From positions 1 through 25,463 of the IMG/VR virus record IMGVR_UViG_3300025128_000298: DNA of 25,463 bases. One strand, given 5' to 3'. This DNA is from a virus. The notes below the pieces were generated by a model. That model saw only the letters and a program-made list of their open reading frames with translations, was not told the origin of the DNA and did not search any database. Below, one piece after another: positions 8,188-16,890 of the stretch. Position 1 is the first letter of the stretch; each line of letters opens with the position of its first letter. The position numbers and the translations under genes were made by a program.

Positions 8188-8687
8188 TATTCATACCAAA
8201 TGGTTACCCAGCCTCTGTTGTAGCTGGTTGAGTCAAAATCAGAAGAATCAAAGCTTCCGCTAGTTTTTCTAACAAGCACAACTTTTTTATTTGTAATTCC
8301 AGAAACAGCAATGGAAACATTTGTCATCTCTGCTGCGCCAGTGTTTGTTTTAGTGTCGTTATAGTATATTGTGTCTGCGTCATTTCTGATTACAATACCT
8401 ACATCTCTAGTTCCCTTCCATGTGTCTGAATATTCTAGACCATGGTCTACTTTAACAGAACCGCTGGTATCCATATTCCAATCACCAATGTTGACCGTTG
8501 TTCTTCTAAGTCCGTAGTCGTCAAACTTTGTTTGAAGCTGACCAGAAGCCCTGGTTGCAAAATCAAGTTCTGCAACTTTTGAGTTAACATTTACGTCAAT
8601 TCGTTGCGTGTCTCCAAATTTATTTAGGGAAACAATGCCGTCTCTGTTGTTGTATCCATCTCCTGTATTTATTTTTTCTATTGGCAT
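8187..8687 (-). CDS. Beta-rich structural protein (fibre-like domain)
   Basis: 166 aa starting MPIEKINTGDGYNNRDG, with GGAG about 11 nt before the ATG. The N-terminus (about 1-60) is a short collar containing RIDVNVNSKVAELDF. From about 67 onward a compact domain begins with IGDWNMDTSGSVKVDHGL, continues with DVGIVIRNDADTIYYN, and ends FDSTSYNRGWVTIWYE. That ordered set of blocks is a pattern I associate with small virion or fibre proteins in diverse phages, where the terminal G-W-V/I-T-I strand closes a beta-sandwich. It is likely a head-tail-proximal fibre or decoration component. Confidence 0.5.
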   Translation of the reverse strand: MPIEKINTGDGYNNRDGIVSLNKFGDTQRIDVNVNSKVAELDFATRASGQLQTKFDDYGLRRTTVNIGDWNMDTSGSVKVDHGLEYSDTWKGTRDVGIVIRNDADTIYYNDTKTNTGAAEMTNVSIAVSGITNKKVVLVRKTSGSFDSSDFDSTSYNRGWVTIWYE

Positions 8688-8704
8688 AGTATTTTATCTC
8701 CAAA

Positions 8705-9217
8705 TTAAATGCTTCGATAGCCGCCACCGCCGCTTCCGAAATAGTTTGTTCTGTGGGGGCCAATAATGGCCTCTCCCGCATTGCTGTTTCCAACTCTATA
8801 CTCAAATTCAGCCTGTTGATATTTTTTGCACGCAGAATCCATCATCTCTTTTTTGGCAGAAACGAGTCCTCTAGGGTCAACAGAAGACGGTCCGTCTCTA
8901 ACGACTATGCCTTTATTTGTAGCTACTCTAAATTCACCTTCAGCTAACAAACAAGCCGCTTTAAGTATGACAAGGTTCATGAATGAGCTGTCTTTAACGC
9001 TCGTTGGGTCAGGAGAAAGCCCAGAATTGGGTATGTCAACTGTATAGTCGCTGGGAAAATCTACAACCCCAAGAGTCAGGTGGGCTGATGTTACCAGAAG
9101 ATTGCAAAGCCTCTCGTCAGTAAATTCTCTACTTGTTTCGTCGGCGTCATTAATAACATACCTTAAAAGGCTTGTCATTTCTTTTTTCCAAGAAGCAACG
9201 TTTTTACCGTAAGCCAT
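8705..9217 (-). CDS. Putative head-tail adaptor (connector) protein
   Basis: 170 aa starting MAYGKNVASWKKEMTSLL, with AGGAG 8 nt before the ATG. It is mainly helical: an N-terminal helix with FTDERLCNLLVTSAHLTLG, a helix SSFMNLVILKAACLLAEGEF in the middle, and LVSAKKEMMDSACKKYQQA before a Gly-rich tail (GSGGGGYRSI). Helical content, size and position right after the capsid gene fit the adaptor that sits under the portal. The Gly/Ser tail is low complexity. It is the first gene of the block driven from the promoter motif at 9255-9270. Confidence 0.5.
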   Translation of the reverse strand: MAYGKNVASWKKEMTSLLRYVINDADETSREFTDERLCNLLVTSAHLTLGVVDFPSDYTVDIPNSGLSPDPTSVKDSSFMNLVILKAACLLAEGEFRVATNKGIVVRDGPSSVDPRGLVSAKKEMMDSACKKYQQAEFEYRVGNSNAGEAIIGPHRTNYFGSGGGGYRSI

Positions 9218-9254
9218 ATTATTTCTCCTGATATGTATAAATTGCTATTAGGCT

Positions 9255-9270
9255 ATATATTTATACACCA
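9255..9270 (-). promoter_or_regulatory. Late-type promoter motif (head-tail/adhesin block)
   Basis: The minus strand reads TGGTGTATAAATATAT, an exact TATAAATA with the TGGTG extension. It lies just past the capsid terminator and about 40 nt before the adaptor ATG at 9217, so it would restart transcription for the left-hand block. Confidence 0.7.
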
Positions 9271-9279
9271 AATCATAAT

Positions 9280-9309
9280 AAAAAAGCTGACCCCAAAAAT
9301 GGGGCCAGC
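9280..9309 (-). terminator. Rho-independent terminator after the capsid gene
   Basis: The minus strand reads GCTGGCCCC, loop ATTTTT, GGGGTCAGC, then TTTTTT. The 9-bp stem has one G-T wobble and a clean T-run, about 30 nt past the capsid stop. It separates the abundant head genes from the next block. Confidence 0.9.
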
Positions 9310-9338
9310 CCTTTGTTTTACCGTAAAAGCTAGGCTTT

Positions 9339-10355
9339 TTACAGCGAGCCAAGAATAACGCGACGGTTATCCAAAACAGCAAAGCCATGCTCTGCAAAGC
9401 CATAAAAACCAGCTCTACGCTGACGGTGAAGATTATCATCTTCAAAGACCTGAACGTTCTCTCGTACCGGACGCACAAACGAATCGTTTGAGCTGAGGTC
9501 GAGGCCAACAACAAGCTCAACGTCAGAAGCCTGAAGGCTTCCGCTGAGTTCGCTCTTGTAGAAGTTCTGGTACTCTTGACCAACACCAAGCTCATCAATG
9601 TCATGGAGGTTGACCGAGAAGATGCGAGTTACAGAAGCAGCTCCGTCATCAGCCGTATAAATTTCACGGCGAGTAACCTCATCGACTTGGTCTACACCCC
9701 AGTTACGAATATCTTCGATAGCTTCGGGCGACACATAAAGGTCGGTGAGTTTACCACGGTTAATGCTGCTGGAGTTTCCTCCACCATTACGTCTCATAAC
9801 GGTCTTCAAAAGCGAAACAAGTCGCTTCGTGAACTGACCGGCTGCGGCGTCAGCGTCGTAAACCAAAATATTTCGGTCAACGCCAGCGGCCAACAGCGTA
9901 TGCCAAGCATCATCATTCGTCTTCTTGACAAAACTCGACTGAAGAACCTGAAGGGCTCTGCTCACGATATCCCAGCGGGCGTCGCGTGCATAGCGAAGGG
10001 TCCAGTCAATACTCGAGCCAATCTCGAAAGTCGGAATCATGACATAATCGCCTTCCACGTAACGCTCGGGAATTCGACCATGATTAGGAATGCTATAAGC
10101 AACAAAATCTTTTTCAGTGCCAGGAGCAAGAAAATCCAAAGGAAATTCAGGCGTAGCACCGGGCTCCAACGAAATAGTTTCGTAGATGTTGCCCGTAATA
10201 TCTCCGCTCATAACGCCTTGACGCAGAGGCTCTTGAAGTGCAACAGCAAGCTGATGCGTAGCCTCGAGCGACTCGGCTCGATTTGCGGAACCGCTTTGCT
10301 TAAGCAGAGCAGTCATTTCAGGCGAGGGAGCGCTAATAACGTCTTTTTTACTCAT
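9339..10355 (-). CDS. Major capsid protein (HK97-fold, probable)
   Basis: 338 aa starting MSKKDVISAPSPEMTALLKQ, with AAGGAG 10 nt before the ATG. The order of genes (protease/scaffold, decoration protein, this one, terminator, adaptor) is the usual place of the major capsid protein. An N-terminal helical arm is followed by an E-loop-like beta region (PEFPLDFLAPGTEKDF, then IPTFEIGSSIDWTLRYARDA). A long central helix (DIVSRALQVLQSSFVKKTND) looks like a spine helix, and a C-terminal beta segment contains QVFEDDNLHRQRRAGFYGF. Codons are strongly optimised: the stretches I translated use ATT/ATC for Ile and mostly CGN for Arg, unlike the AT-rich neighbours. The HK97 fold is inferred rather than proven. 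Confidence 0.8.
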   Translation of the reverse strand: MSKKDVISAPSPEMTALLKQSGSANRAESLEATHQLAVALQEPLRQGVMSGDITGNIYETISLEPGATPEFPLDFLAPGTEKDFVAYSIPNHGRIPERYVEGDYVMIPTFEIGSSIDWTLRYARDARWDIVSRALQVLQSSFVKKTNDDAWHTLLAAGVDRNILVYDADAAAGQFTKRLVSLLKTVMRRNGGGNSSSINRGKLTDLYVSPEAIEDIRNWGVDQVDEVTRREIYTADDGAASVTRIFSVNLHDIDELGVGQEYQNFYKSELSGSLQASDVELVVGLDLSSNDSFVRPVRENVQVFEDDNLHRQRRAGFYGFAEHGFAVLDNRRVILGSL

Positions 10356-10369
10356 AATATTAGTTCTCC

Positions 10370-10885
10370 TTATCTACTTGATTTATAGTTGGAATCTGCT
10401 TGTGGCAGATTGATGGAAACCTTGGCGTAGCCGTCTTCATCCTTGAGGCTATCAAACTGACCAATAGCCATACCACCAGTTCGATTCTGACGATTGAACT
10501 GAGGAGACTTATTCGTGTTAGTAAGATATCCACTAGGACCAACGTAGGCCACATCGCCCTTTGCGATGGTAGCGCCTGGGTCAATTAAGTTAGTCACAAC
10601 CCAGCCCTTTTTGAGCAAGGTTACTTTACCGCCTTTTTGCATCTCATTCTTGTGGAAGTTGATGTGCTGACGGGTTTGGTCAATATTGACCATATCGTTT
10701 AGCAACAAGCCAATTGGTACTAGACCAGACTGCGCAGCCGCATAAGTAACCAATGCGGCAGATTGGTCGAGCGCCGCACCGGAACCAGCCGTGCTAAGAG
10801 TCACGACACCACCTCGCTCTGCAACTTCATTTAAGAAGAAGTCGATGGTAGTCTCGAACTCATATCGGTCGCCTTTAAGTGCCAT
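10370..10885 (-). CDS. Probable capsid decoration/head-stabilisation protein
   Basis: 171 aa starting MALKGDRYEFETTIDFFL, with AAAGGAG about 8 nt before the ATG. After an N-terminal segment, the protein is beta-rich with GWVVTNLIDPGATIAKGDVA and YVGPSGYLTNTN, ending AIGQFDSLKDEDGYAKVSINLP. This 'start-value, G-D-x-A/V, L-G/Q-x-F/A, D-G-Y-V/A-x-V' arrangement is common in small capsid-stabilising proteins encoded beside the major capsid gene. It lies 14 nt from the capsid start and 12 nt from the scaffold stop and shares their codon usage, so stoichiometric expression with the capsid is likely. Confidence 0.6.
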   Translation of the reverse strand: MALKGDRYEFETTIDFFLNEVAERGGVVTLSTAGSGAALDQSAALVTYAAAQSGLVPIGLLLNDMVNIDQTRQHINFHKNEMQKGGKVTLLKKGWVVTNLIDPGATIAKGDVAYVGPSGYLTNTNKSPQFNRQNRTGGMAIGQFDSLKDEDGYAKVSINLPQADSNYKSSR

Positions 10886-10897
10886 ATTTATTCTCCT

Positions 10898-11626
10898 TTA
10901 CGACTCTTTGTTATCGTTGCCTAAAACCTCATTAAAATACGTGTTGAGGCTAGCCACAACCGCATCACTCTCATCTTCGCTTTGTGCGGCAAGCGCGGGG
11001 GCTTCTTCAGCCTCAGCATTTTGCAGCGCCTCAGCAACTTCAGCATCTTCGGTAGCTTCAGCTTCGGCTTCCTCAGAAGTTTCTGCTTTTTCAGCATACT
11101 TCTTCTTCATTCCGCCACCAGCTTTAGCGTCTTTCTCTTCGTCCTTTTTGCCATTCTTCTTCTTCTTCTCATCGTCCTCGTCTTTATGACCGGGCCAATG
11201 AGGAGCTTCAGTAAGCTTCACGACGAGGGTATCAAACTGTTCGTCGGAAAGACCGGCGAAAGTTTCAACCAAAGATTCTGCTTCAGCCTTATCAACACCC
11301 TTGTCAACAAGAGCGCTAACACGGCTAGTCTTGAGGTTTTCGGCCTCAATGGCGTTAAGTTTTTCTTGCAATTCAGCAATAGTCTTATCGCCTTCAGCTT
11401 TAGCTGTCTCCAGCTCTTCGGCACTCTTAATAGAGGCTTCAGAAGCTTCGTTAGCAGCGTCAAGCTTTGATTTAAGTTCAGTAATTTCCGCGTCTTTGTC
11501 AGCGCAAGCCTTCTCAAACGTAAAAATCTGAGCCTGAATCTTCTCTTCATCCAACTCCTTAAGTCTGGCTTCAAGCGATTCCACTTGTGCCTGCAAAGAG
11601 CGGACCTGCTCATTGTTATCTGACAT
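10898..11626 (-). CDS. Nested scaffold protein from an internal start
   Basis: An in-frame ATG at 11626 (MSDNNEQVRSLQAQVES) is preceded by AAGGAG (11635-11640) with an 8-nt gap, as good as the site of any gene here. It would give a 242-aa scaffold made separately from the protease fusion, as known for lambda Nu3 within C. The product is coiled coil plus an acidic, lysine-rich region plus a capsid-binding-like C-terminal helix. Lys codons appear to shift toward AAG after this ATG, resembling the decoration and capsid genes. Production of the shorter form is inferred from the ribosome site. Confidence 0.7.
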   Translation of the reverse strand: MSDNNEQVRSLQAQVESLEARLKELDEEKIQAQIFTFEKACADKDAEITELKSKLDAANEASEASIKSAEELETAKAEGDKTIAELQEKLNAIEAENLKTSRVSALVDKGVDKAEAESLVETFAGLSDEQFDTLVVKLTEAPHWPGHKDEDDEKKKKNGKKDEEKDAKAGGGMKKKYAEKAETSEEAEAEATEDAEVAEALQNAEAEEAPALAAQSEDESDAVVASLNTYFNEVLGNDNKES

Positions 11627-12490
11627 TGAGCTTTCTCCTTTGCTACTACTAGTTACTAGTAAATTAATTTTAGGTGCAGAATTAGCTACACCTTGAAAAA
11701 TCACATTATCTTCTTGCTTAAAAATAATTGACTCTGGGTTTCCTGGATTTTCAACTAAACCTTTTCCACTGAAGGTTAGGTTCCTCATTATTCTTCCAAC
11801 ACGAGCTCCTTCAAATTCTCCAGCCCCACCATATGCACGTAGATGCTTGCTTAAAAAAGCAGTATCTTCGTTTCGTGAGACAACTGATTGTTCGCCTTGG
11901 GCGGACATTAATGCATAGTCGAAATCAGAAAACAGCGCCTCCATTGAGACAAACCACTTTCCTGTAGAAATTTCTTCCAAAAGAGCTTTCGTTTCTTCTG
12001 TTAGATTTTTATCTCTACTGGATATGTGCTTGTATATAACAGCACTAGTCAAAACGTGGAATTTTTGTGGTAGTGAATCAACTTCGGAATCATTTTTAAC
12101 TAGCTCATAGTTTTCGTCAACGACAGCGTTACCAGTTATATGTCCAATTATATTGTTAGGGTCATGACCTTTGTTGAAGGGTTTATCTTCAGCAGTATTT
12201 CTTGCAGACCACATCTCGTAAGAATCAAAAACATCGTCGTTTCTGTTCCATCCGGTTGTGGCTAAAATAGCATAAATGTATTGTAGGTCAAACTGCTCTG
12301 TGTTGAGAGCGAGGCTTTGTTGTAAAGAACTCTTATCTTTAACCCTAACCTCTTCTTTTACGCGTTCGCAAATTTTGTCATTCGTAATTATTGGGCAAAA
12401 CGAAGCTATAGAACGGTTCTCTTCAGCCTGAATGGCGTCATATAGACCGGCTTCTGCTTCAGCCTTAAATACTGGAATTTCTCTATACAT
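10898..12490 (-). CDS. Prohead protease with C-terminal scaffold
   Basis: 530 aa starting MYREIPVFKAEAEAGLY. Residues about 60-250 look like a capsid maturation protease: NRNDDVFDSYEMW, then KPFNKGHDPNNIIG with candidate catalytic His109, and GKWFVSMEALFSD with candidate Ser182. Residues from 289 are scaffold: a long coiled coil (about 295-385), an acidic/lysine-rich low-complexity stretch (EDDEKKKKNGKKDEEKDAK) and a final amphipathic helix (VVASLNTYFNEVLG), the type of tail that binds capsid protein. A second strong start lies inside (see the scaffold entry). The assignment of His and Ser as catalytic is from spacing and context. The protein would cleave itself and the capsid inside the prohead. 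Confidence 0.75.
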   Translation of the reverse strand: MYREIPVFKAEAEAGLYDAIQAEENRSIASFCPIITNDKICERVKEEVRVKDKSSLQQSLALNTEQFDLQYIYAILATTGWNRNDDVFDSYEMWSARNTAEDKPFNKGHDPNNIIGHITGNAVVDENYELVKNDSEVDSLPQKFHVLTSAVIYKHISSRDKNLTEETKALLEEISTGKWFVSMEALFSDFDYALMSAQGEQSVVSRNEDTAFLSKHLRAYGGAGEFEGARVGRIMRNLTFSGKGLVENPGNPESIIFKQEDNVIFQGVANSAPKINLLVTSSSKGESSMSDNNEQVRSLQAQVESLEARLKELDEEKIQAQIFTFEKACADKDAEITELKSKLDAANEASEASIKSAEELETAKAEGDKTIAELQEKLNAIEAENLKTSRVSALVDKGVDKAEAESLVETFAGLSDEQFDTLVVKLTEAPHWPGHKDEDDEKKKKNGKKDEEKDAKAGGGMKKKYAEKAETSEEAEAEATEDAEVAEALQNAEAEEAPALAAQSEDESDAVVASLNTYFNEVLGNDNKES

Positions 12491-12517
12491 ATAAAAATTA
12501 CTCCCGCTTAAAGTGTC

Positions 12518-12533
12518 TCATAGCTATACACCA
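12518..12533 (-). promoter_or_regulatory. Late-type promoter motif (protease/scaffold-capsid block)
   Basis: The minus strand reads TGGTGTATAGCTATGA in the 57-nt gap between portal and protease genes, about 28-40 nt before the protease ATG. It shares TGGTGTATA with the other intergenic copies, but the second half departs from TATAAATA. Confidence 0.55.
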
Positions 12534-12547
12534 TATTTTAAAATTGC

Positions 12548-14776
12548 CTACGATTTGCCGCATAGACAATATGTTGCTGCCTGGATATTTCTCAGCTCTT
12601 CTATGGTAGGTTCACGGTTTACGTTTCTCATATGAGACGATATTAAGCTTGAGTAACAATTCTTGAAAACAACAGGTATTTTGGGGTTAGAGCTAAGTAT
12701 TGAAGATACTGTTTTTTCGTTTATTATTGAATTTTTTGGTATGTTTGAAAGTATTCTGAATTTCGTATACTCGACTTCCATGCACTCTGCGTGGGAAAGA
12801 CTTCTCATATTTTTCTTATTATAGTGTTTGAGTATGGGCTTGGATATGATGTTAGAAATAGATTGCTGGGCCTGCTTGCTCCAAGCCATGTCGTTTAGAA
12901 ATATCCCTATGTCGTCTGCAATTTGCGCAGATGTTCTAGGTTTAAATTGCCTATCTCTGTTTACGGAGGGGTCGTCTTTTGTGTTTGTTGGCCTTCCTTC
13001 TCCTGGCTTCCCTTTTTCTTCAGAGTCTTTAGGACCCTCTATCATTAAGGGTTTTTTATTTTCTAACTGTTTGTCGAATGGGGTCTCGGCTTCAGAGTCA
13101 TCCATTTGAATGCCAGCCTGTTCAGGGGTAATATAACCTCTAGCCAACGCAACCTTAACCAAGTCATGAATTTTATCTTTGGAGTATGGCCCTTCTTTGT
13201 CCGGTCTTTTGCCAGACGTTCTTTCTTTCTGCTCTCTTTTCTTTCTTGAGGCTTCAAGCTCTGGTATTCCACCAAACATCTGAACAACCATTTCTTCGCT
13301 AATTAGATTTCTGTCATAAAGCTGAATAAGCAAAGCTTTTTCCGCCGCTTCGTCTTTTAAAATCATGTGGTCAAAAACAATCGAAGGGGCTTTATTCCAT
13401 CCCATGGCTTGTGTTAACAGGTCTACTTCTTGCTGCCAAAACTTAGTTACTTGCTGTCGTCCGTATTCAAGTCTTTGCACCAGAGTCTGAAGAGAAACAA
13501 AGTTATTGGTTGCGCCTGAAGTTCTGGCTGAACCTGTGAGTGTGGGAGGCACTCCTAGTCCGCTGTGTATACTGTCCAGTATTGGCTCGTATTTTGTTCC
13601 GCCTAAAAAGTTATGGACTGAGGTTGTAACTTCTTCAAAACTTAGTTCTGGGCCCCATATTAAGTCAAACGCGCCTCCTCCTGGATTGCTTAATAATATG
13701 TCTGCCAATTTTTGTATCGCGGCGTCTGTCGGAAGTATTCCTTTATCTAAGTCTCCAAGCCTCCAAACACGTATTTGCGATATTGCCCCGTCTAAAGCAG
13801 CTAGGTCTGCGAGTTTCATTTTTTCCAACAGTCTGAGGTCATCCAGTATACACTCTAGCATTGGAGACGCCCAAGTATCCCAATCGTCTTTTTTATAACT
13901 GTAGGCAGAAATTTTATTATTGTCTAAAGGAAGTAGGTTGACTCCTTTTTTTACTGCGTCTACCAGCTCTTTGGGAAGTTTATCAATTAAAGCTTTTTCC
14001 ATTTCATTTTTCGGAGAATTAATTTTGCTTCTAAGCGTTCCGGTGATTTTTAAACCAAACGCAACGTCTCCTGCAAACTGAGCTAACTCTCCTCCGGCGA
14101 CTTCAAGAGTAAGAGGATTCAAGAAAGTGTAACCGCAAGGTATAACTCTTTTTTTAGTCTTTAGACCCTCCTTCATTTCGTGTGTTGGCTCTAGAACATT
14201 CCCTTGCTCGGCTACAGACATTTTTTTTTCTTCTTTCAAAGAAATTTTACACATATGCCGTTGAGAAACAACAGTACCAATTCTGTACAGATAATTTAGA
14301 AATCTTTCTGTTATTTCTTCGCCATTAATTTTATGGGTAAACCATCTGTTGCAAAATCTTTCTATTTTTTTATTTTCGTGTACTAATTTTACTCCTTGAG
14401 AACCAAAATCAGACATTAAATCAATTACATTTCTTACGATGCCCACTCTCTTGTAAGCTTTGTCGCACCTTGACATGTTTGCTTTTGTTTGAGCTTGCCT
14501 TGCTCCGCTAGGACGAAAAGAGTCATAATCGTCTCTGGTAAACTCATTTCTTACTGAGATATTCGTACTTATATCTTCGTACTTATCTCTGGCACCACCA
14601 GCCGCATGAGCGCTATGGTGTGAAACCGCTTGATAGCTTTCTAGGGCTTTTGAATTCTGTAGAGCGTTTGCCGCCTCTTCTGAATTTTCCGGATTGAAGG
14701 TAACAAAAGCAATGCCTTTTTGGTCATTAGATTCGCCTATTACGTTTGTTTTAAGCGGTGTTTTTCTTTGTGCCAT
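12548..14776 (-). CDS. Portal protein
   Basis: 742 aa starting MAQRKTPLKTNVIGES, with GGAAA before the ATG. It follows TerL in the standard packaging order. Blocks typical of portals are CDKAYKRVGIVRNVIDLMSD (about 104-123), a central wing (ACSYKKDDW-like segment KISAYSYKKDDWDTWASPML), and a stem/crown region with ILDSIHSGLGVPPTLTGSA and LVQRLEYGRQQVTKFWQQEV (about 405-455). The last 200 residues are an added basic/acidic linker (SKRPDKEGPYSKD; KPGEGRPTNTKDDPS) plus a helical domain ending EELRNIQAATYCLCGKS. The C-terminal extension is larger than in minimal portals. The portal forms the dodecameric DNA channel at one capsid vertex. Confidence 0.85.
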   Translation of the reverse strand: MAQRKTPLKTNVIGESNDQKGIAFVTFNPENSEEAANALQNSKALESYQAVSHHSAHAAGGARDKYEDISTNISVRNEFTRDDYDSFRPSGARQAQTKANMSRCDKAYKRVGIVRNVIDLMSDFGSQGVKLVHENKKIERFCNRWFTHKINGEEITERFLNYLYRIGTVVSQRHMCKISLKEEKKMSVAEQGNVLEPTHEMKEGLKTKKRVIPCGYTFLNPLTLEVAGGELAQFAGDVAFGLKITGTLRSKINSPKNEMEKALIDKLPKELVDAVKKGVNLLPLDNNKISAYSYKKDDWDTWASPMLECILDDLRLLEKMKLADLAALDGAISQIRVWRLGDLDKGILPTDAAIQKLADILLSNPGGGAFDLIWGPELSFEEVTTSVHNFLGGTKYEPILDSIHSGLGVPPTLTGSARTSGATNNFVSLQTLVQRLEYGRQQVTKFWQQEVDLLTQAMGWNKAPSIVFDHMILKDEAAEKALLIQLYDRNLISEEMVVQMFGGIPELEASRKKREQKERTSGKRPDKEGPYSKDKIHDLVKVALARGYITPEQAGIQMDDSEAETPFDKQLENKKPLMIEGPKDSEEKGKPGEGRPTNTKDDPSVNRDRQFKPRTSAQIADDIGIFLNDMAWSKQAQQSISNIISKPILKHYNKKNMRSLSHAECMEVEYTKFRILSNIPKNSIINEKTVSSILSSNPKIPVVFKNCYSSLISSHMRNVNREPTIEELRNIQAATYCLCGKS

Positions 14777-14822
14777 TTTTGTTTCCGTGTATTAGTATTA
14801 TGAATTGATTGATAATGCCAAT

Positions 14823-14838
14823 GTAAATATTTACACCA
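14823..14838 (-). promoter_or_regulatory. Late-type promoter motif (portal gene)
   Basis: The minus strand reads TGGTGTAAATATTTAC directly past the TerL stop and about 50 nt before the portal ATG. It keeps TGGTGTA and an AAATA box, shifted by two bases relative to TATAAATA. Confidence 0.55.
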
Positions 14839-16890
14839 TTATCTACGTCTTACCCCAATACCATAAACCCCATTCATTTTTTTAACTAAGTGGTCTGGTC
14901 CGGTGTAAAGTTGCCCCCCTCGTTTTTCTTTATTTTGTTGCGCATAACCGCCTGTAAATTTATGTTCTTGACCCTCAAGCTGGTTAGATAATGTGTGGCA
15001 CACTTCGTTCGCCATCAAAAGTGCTGAGTACCTGTCTTTTCTGAGCCTGCCCTTTTTTCCTCCAGCCTCAACAGTCTGTGGCGTATCCCATTTGTCTCGT
15101 CCGCTAGAGGTTTGACTGTGTTCTATTGTAGCTAACTCGTCCTTTAAAGACTCTATTTCCATTACGCAATCCTCTAGGGTGTCGTAATGTCTTTCCGATA
15201 ATTTGTCGTCTGTTATTGCTTCTGATAGCAGAACGGTATCAAATTTAGGGAATAATAAACTTTGAGTTTCGAGGTCTTTTCTTAGATTGTGGTTTGCTTT
15301 AAATGTAAACTCGGATTTTGCAAATTGAATCATATGAAGTATATGCAAACCAGCTTCGCCGTCTGTTGGTTTATCTTTTGACTCCCAATAAAAAGGGTCT
15401 TTGTCGTCATGTTTTACATAGGGCCATACTGGTTTTTCTCCATCTCTAAGTGTGTTTTTATCGTGTAGAGCTTCCATTATTGCTATTCCGCCGCCCTGAG
15501 CATCGATGGCTATATTATTTGTTGGGAATATTTTCATAAGGTCTAATATTTTTCTGGCGCAATAAGTATAAAAACTTTCTAGGTTTGACTCTTTCTTTGT
15601 TTTTATCCTCTCTCTCATAACTTGTCTGCTGCAAGTCCATACATAAACAACTCTGCTGTGGTCGTCGTTTTTTTCTAAAACAACTATAGAAAAATTATCG
15701 TTTTCAGAAGCTGGGTCAATTCCGTAGACATATTTTTTATTAGGATTTCCAACAATCATAGAATCAAAAGAAACCTCTTCTCCAGAGGTAGAGGTTACAG
15801 GATTGTTAGTAACGCATCTTTCAACCAAACTTCTTCTAAAAAATCCCTCCGAGTCTTTTGCAAAACAGGCCTCGTACTCCATGTCATATCTAGAAGAATG
15901 CAACATAGCTTTAGCTTGTGCTAGCTGCGACTTATCCATAAATCCTTCCGGCAACAAACCTTCAGGTATTCTCATTACAGAGTATTGCGTCCAATCAAAA
16001 CCGTCTGGTATCTGGCCCTTAAATACGTGTTCCTCTAAATACTTTTCATCTCCTTTACTACGCACAATCTCCCTTTGTCTTACAAAATATTCATAAAAAT
16101 GATTAAAGGCGTAGTAAGCTGTTCCAGCTATAATTGTTTGGTTTCCAAATCCAAGCTCTCCTTCAATTTCTTGAGCCTCTTGATACATGCCAAGTTCTTT
16201 AAGTTTTTGTATCTGAGCGTATTCTTTGACCTTATCTGCGGGGTTTGCGGAGACCGCACCAAAACCTTTAATAACGACTTCGAATATTTCTTGAGGAATA
16301 GATGCGAATTCGTCAGCAATAATATAGTTCGCACGTAGACCACGGATTTTAGAGCCGTCGCCAAGAGGAATTGCTATGATTTCACTTTTGCCAACATAAA
16401 AAGTGCATCTATCAATATCTCGTTTTGGCCCTTGACCTTTCGATGCCCCAACCATATTTGCAAAAACTGGAGAGTTCTTGTAAAATGTTTCCATGTACTC
16501 AAATAGAAGCTTAGACTGTCTAAAGGCTGCGCCAATGACGATAATTTTGCATCCCTGCATAAAGAAAGCTCTAAGTAAAGAATACAATGCTAGAATCCAT
16601 GTTTTACCAGCTCCACGAGTTGCAATAAGCATTGGAAATTTTCTGGTCCAAAGTTCTTGGAGTATGCATAGCTGAAATGGTAATAGGTCTACATTTAAAA
16701 GGTATTTGCATGTAAACCAGAAGTTTTCTGGCTTAGACATGAAGTCTAAGAATTCCATTACAGGATTATCGTAGTCTTTGCTCTTTGATATTAATTCATT
16801 GCCTACATTGATTTTTTCTATATCACCTATATTGAGGTGAGCGTGCCTGAGTAGGCTTTCAATGTGGTCTTTGTTATTTTTTTGAGTCAT
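14839..16890 (-). CDS. terL: Terminase large subunit (ATPase and nuclease)
   Basis: 683 aa from the ATG at 16890 (MTQKNNKDHIESLLRH). An upstream in-frame start at 16956 would overlap the nuclease gene by 83 nt, so the nearer ATG (17-nt overlap) is preferred. The ATPase half has Walker A TRGAGKTW (91-98), Walker B with YIIADEF (189-195) and a coupling motif IIAGTA (253-258). The RNase H-like nuclease half has three acidic positions expected for metal binding: GIDPAS (Asp392), IAIDAQGGG (Asp463) and KDRYSALL (Asp619). All motifs are intact. The enzyme docks on the portal, pumps DNA into the prohead and cuts concatemers. The layout is T4 gp17-like. Confidence 0.95.
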   Translation of the reverse strand: MTQKNNKDHIESLLRHAHLNIGDIEKINVGNELISKSKDYDNPVMEFLDFMSKPENFWFTCKYLLNVDLLPFQLCILQELWTRKFPMLIATRGAGKTWILALYSLLRAFFMQGCKIIVIGAAFRQSKLLFEYMETFYKNSPVFANMVGASKGQGPKRDIDRCTFYVGKSEIIAIPLGDGSKIRGLRANYIIADEFASIPQEIFEVVIKGFGAVSANPADKVKEYAQIQKLKELGMYQEAQEIEGELGFGNQTIIAGTAYYAFNHFYEYFVRQREIVRSKGDEKYLEEHVFKGQIPDGFDWTQYSVMRIPEGLLPEGFMDKSQLAQAKAMLHSSRYDMEYEACFAKDSEGFFRRSLVERCVTNNPVTSTSGEEVSFDSMIVGNPNKKYVYGIDPASENDNFSIVVLEKNDDHSRVVYVWTCSRQVMRERIKTKKESNLESFYTYCARKILDLMKIFPTNNIAIDAQGGGIAIMEALHDKNTLRDGEKPVWPYVKHDDKDPFYWESKDKPTDGEAGLHILHMIQFAKSEFTFKANHNLRKDLETQSLLFPKFDTVLLSEAITDDKLSERHYDTLEDCVMEIESLKDELATIEHSQTSSGRDKWDTPQTVEAGGKKGRLRKDRYSALLMANEVCHTLSNQLEGQEHKFTGGYAQQNKEKRGGQLYTGPDHLVKKMNGVYGIGVRRR

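Noticed and set aside
9576-10388. Long plus-strand open frame of 270 codons opposite the capsid gene
   Set aside because: It mirrors the capsid gene in another frame, has no ribosome site or promoter, and is explained by the optimised codons of the capsid gene.
11680-11697. AGGTGTAGCTA on the minus strand before the scaffold start
   Set aside because: It resembles the 12518 motif only in part, has no TATA box, and lies inside the protease gene; too weak to call a promoter.
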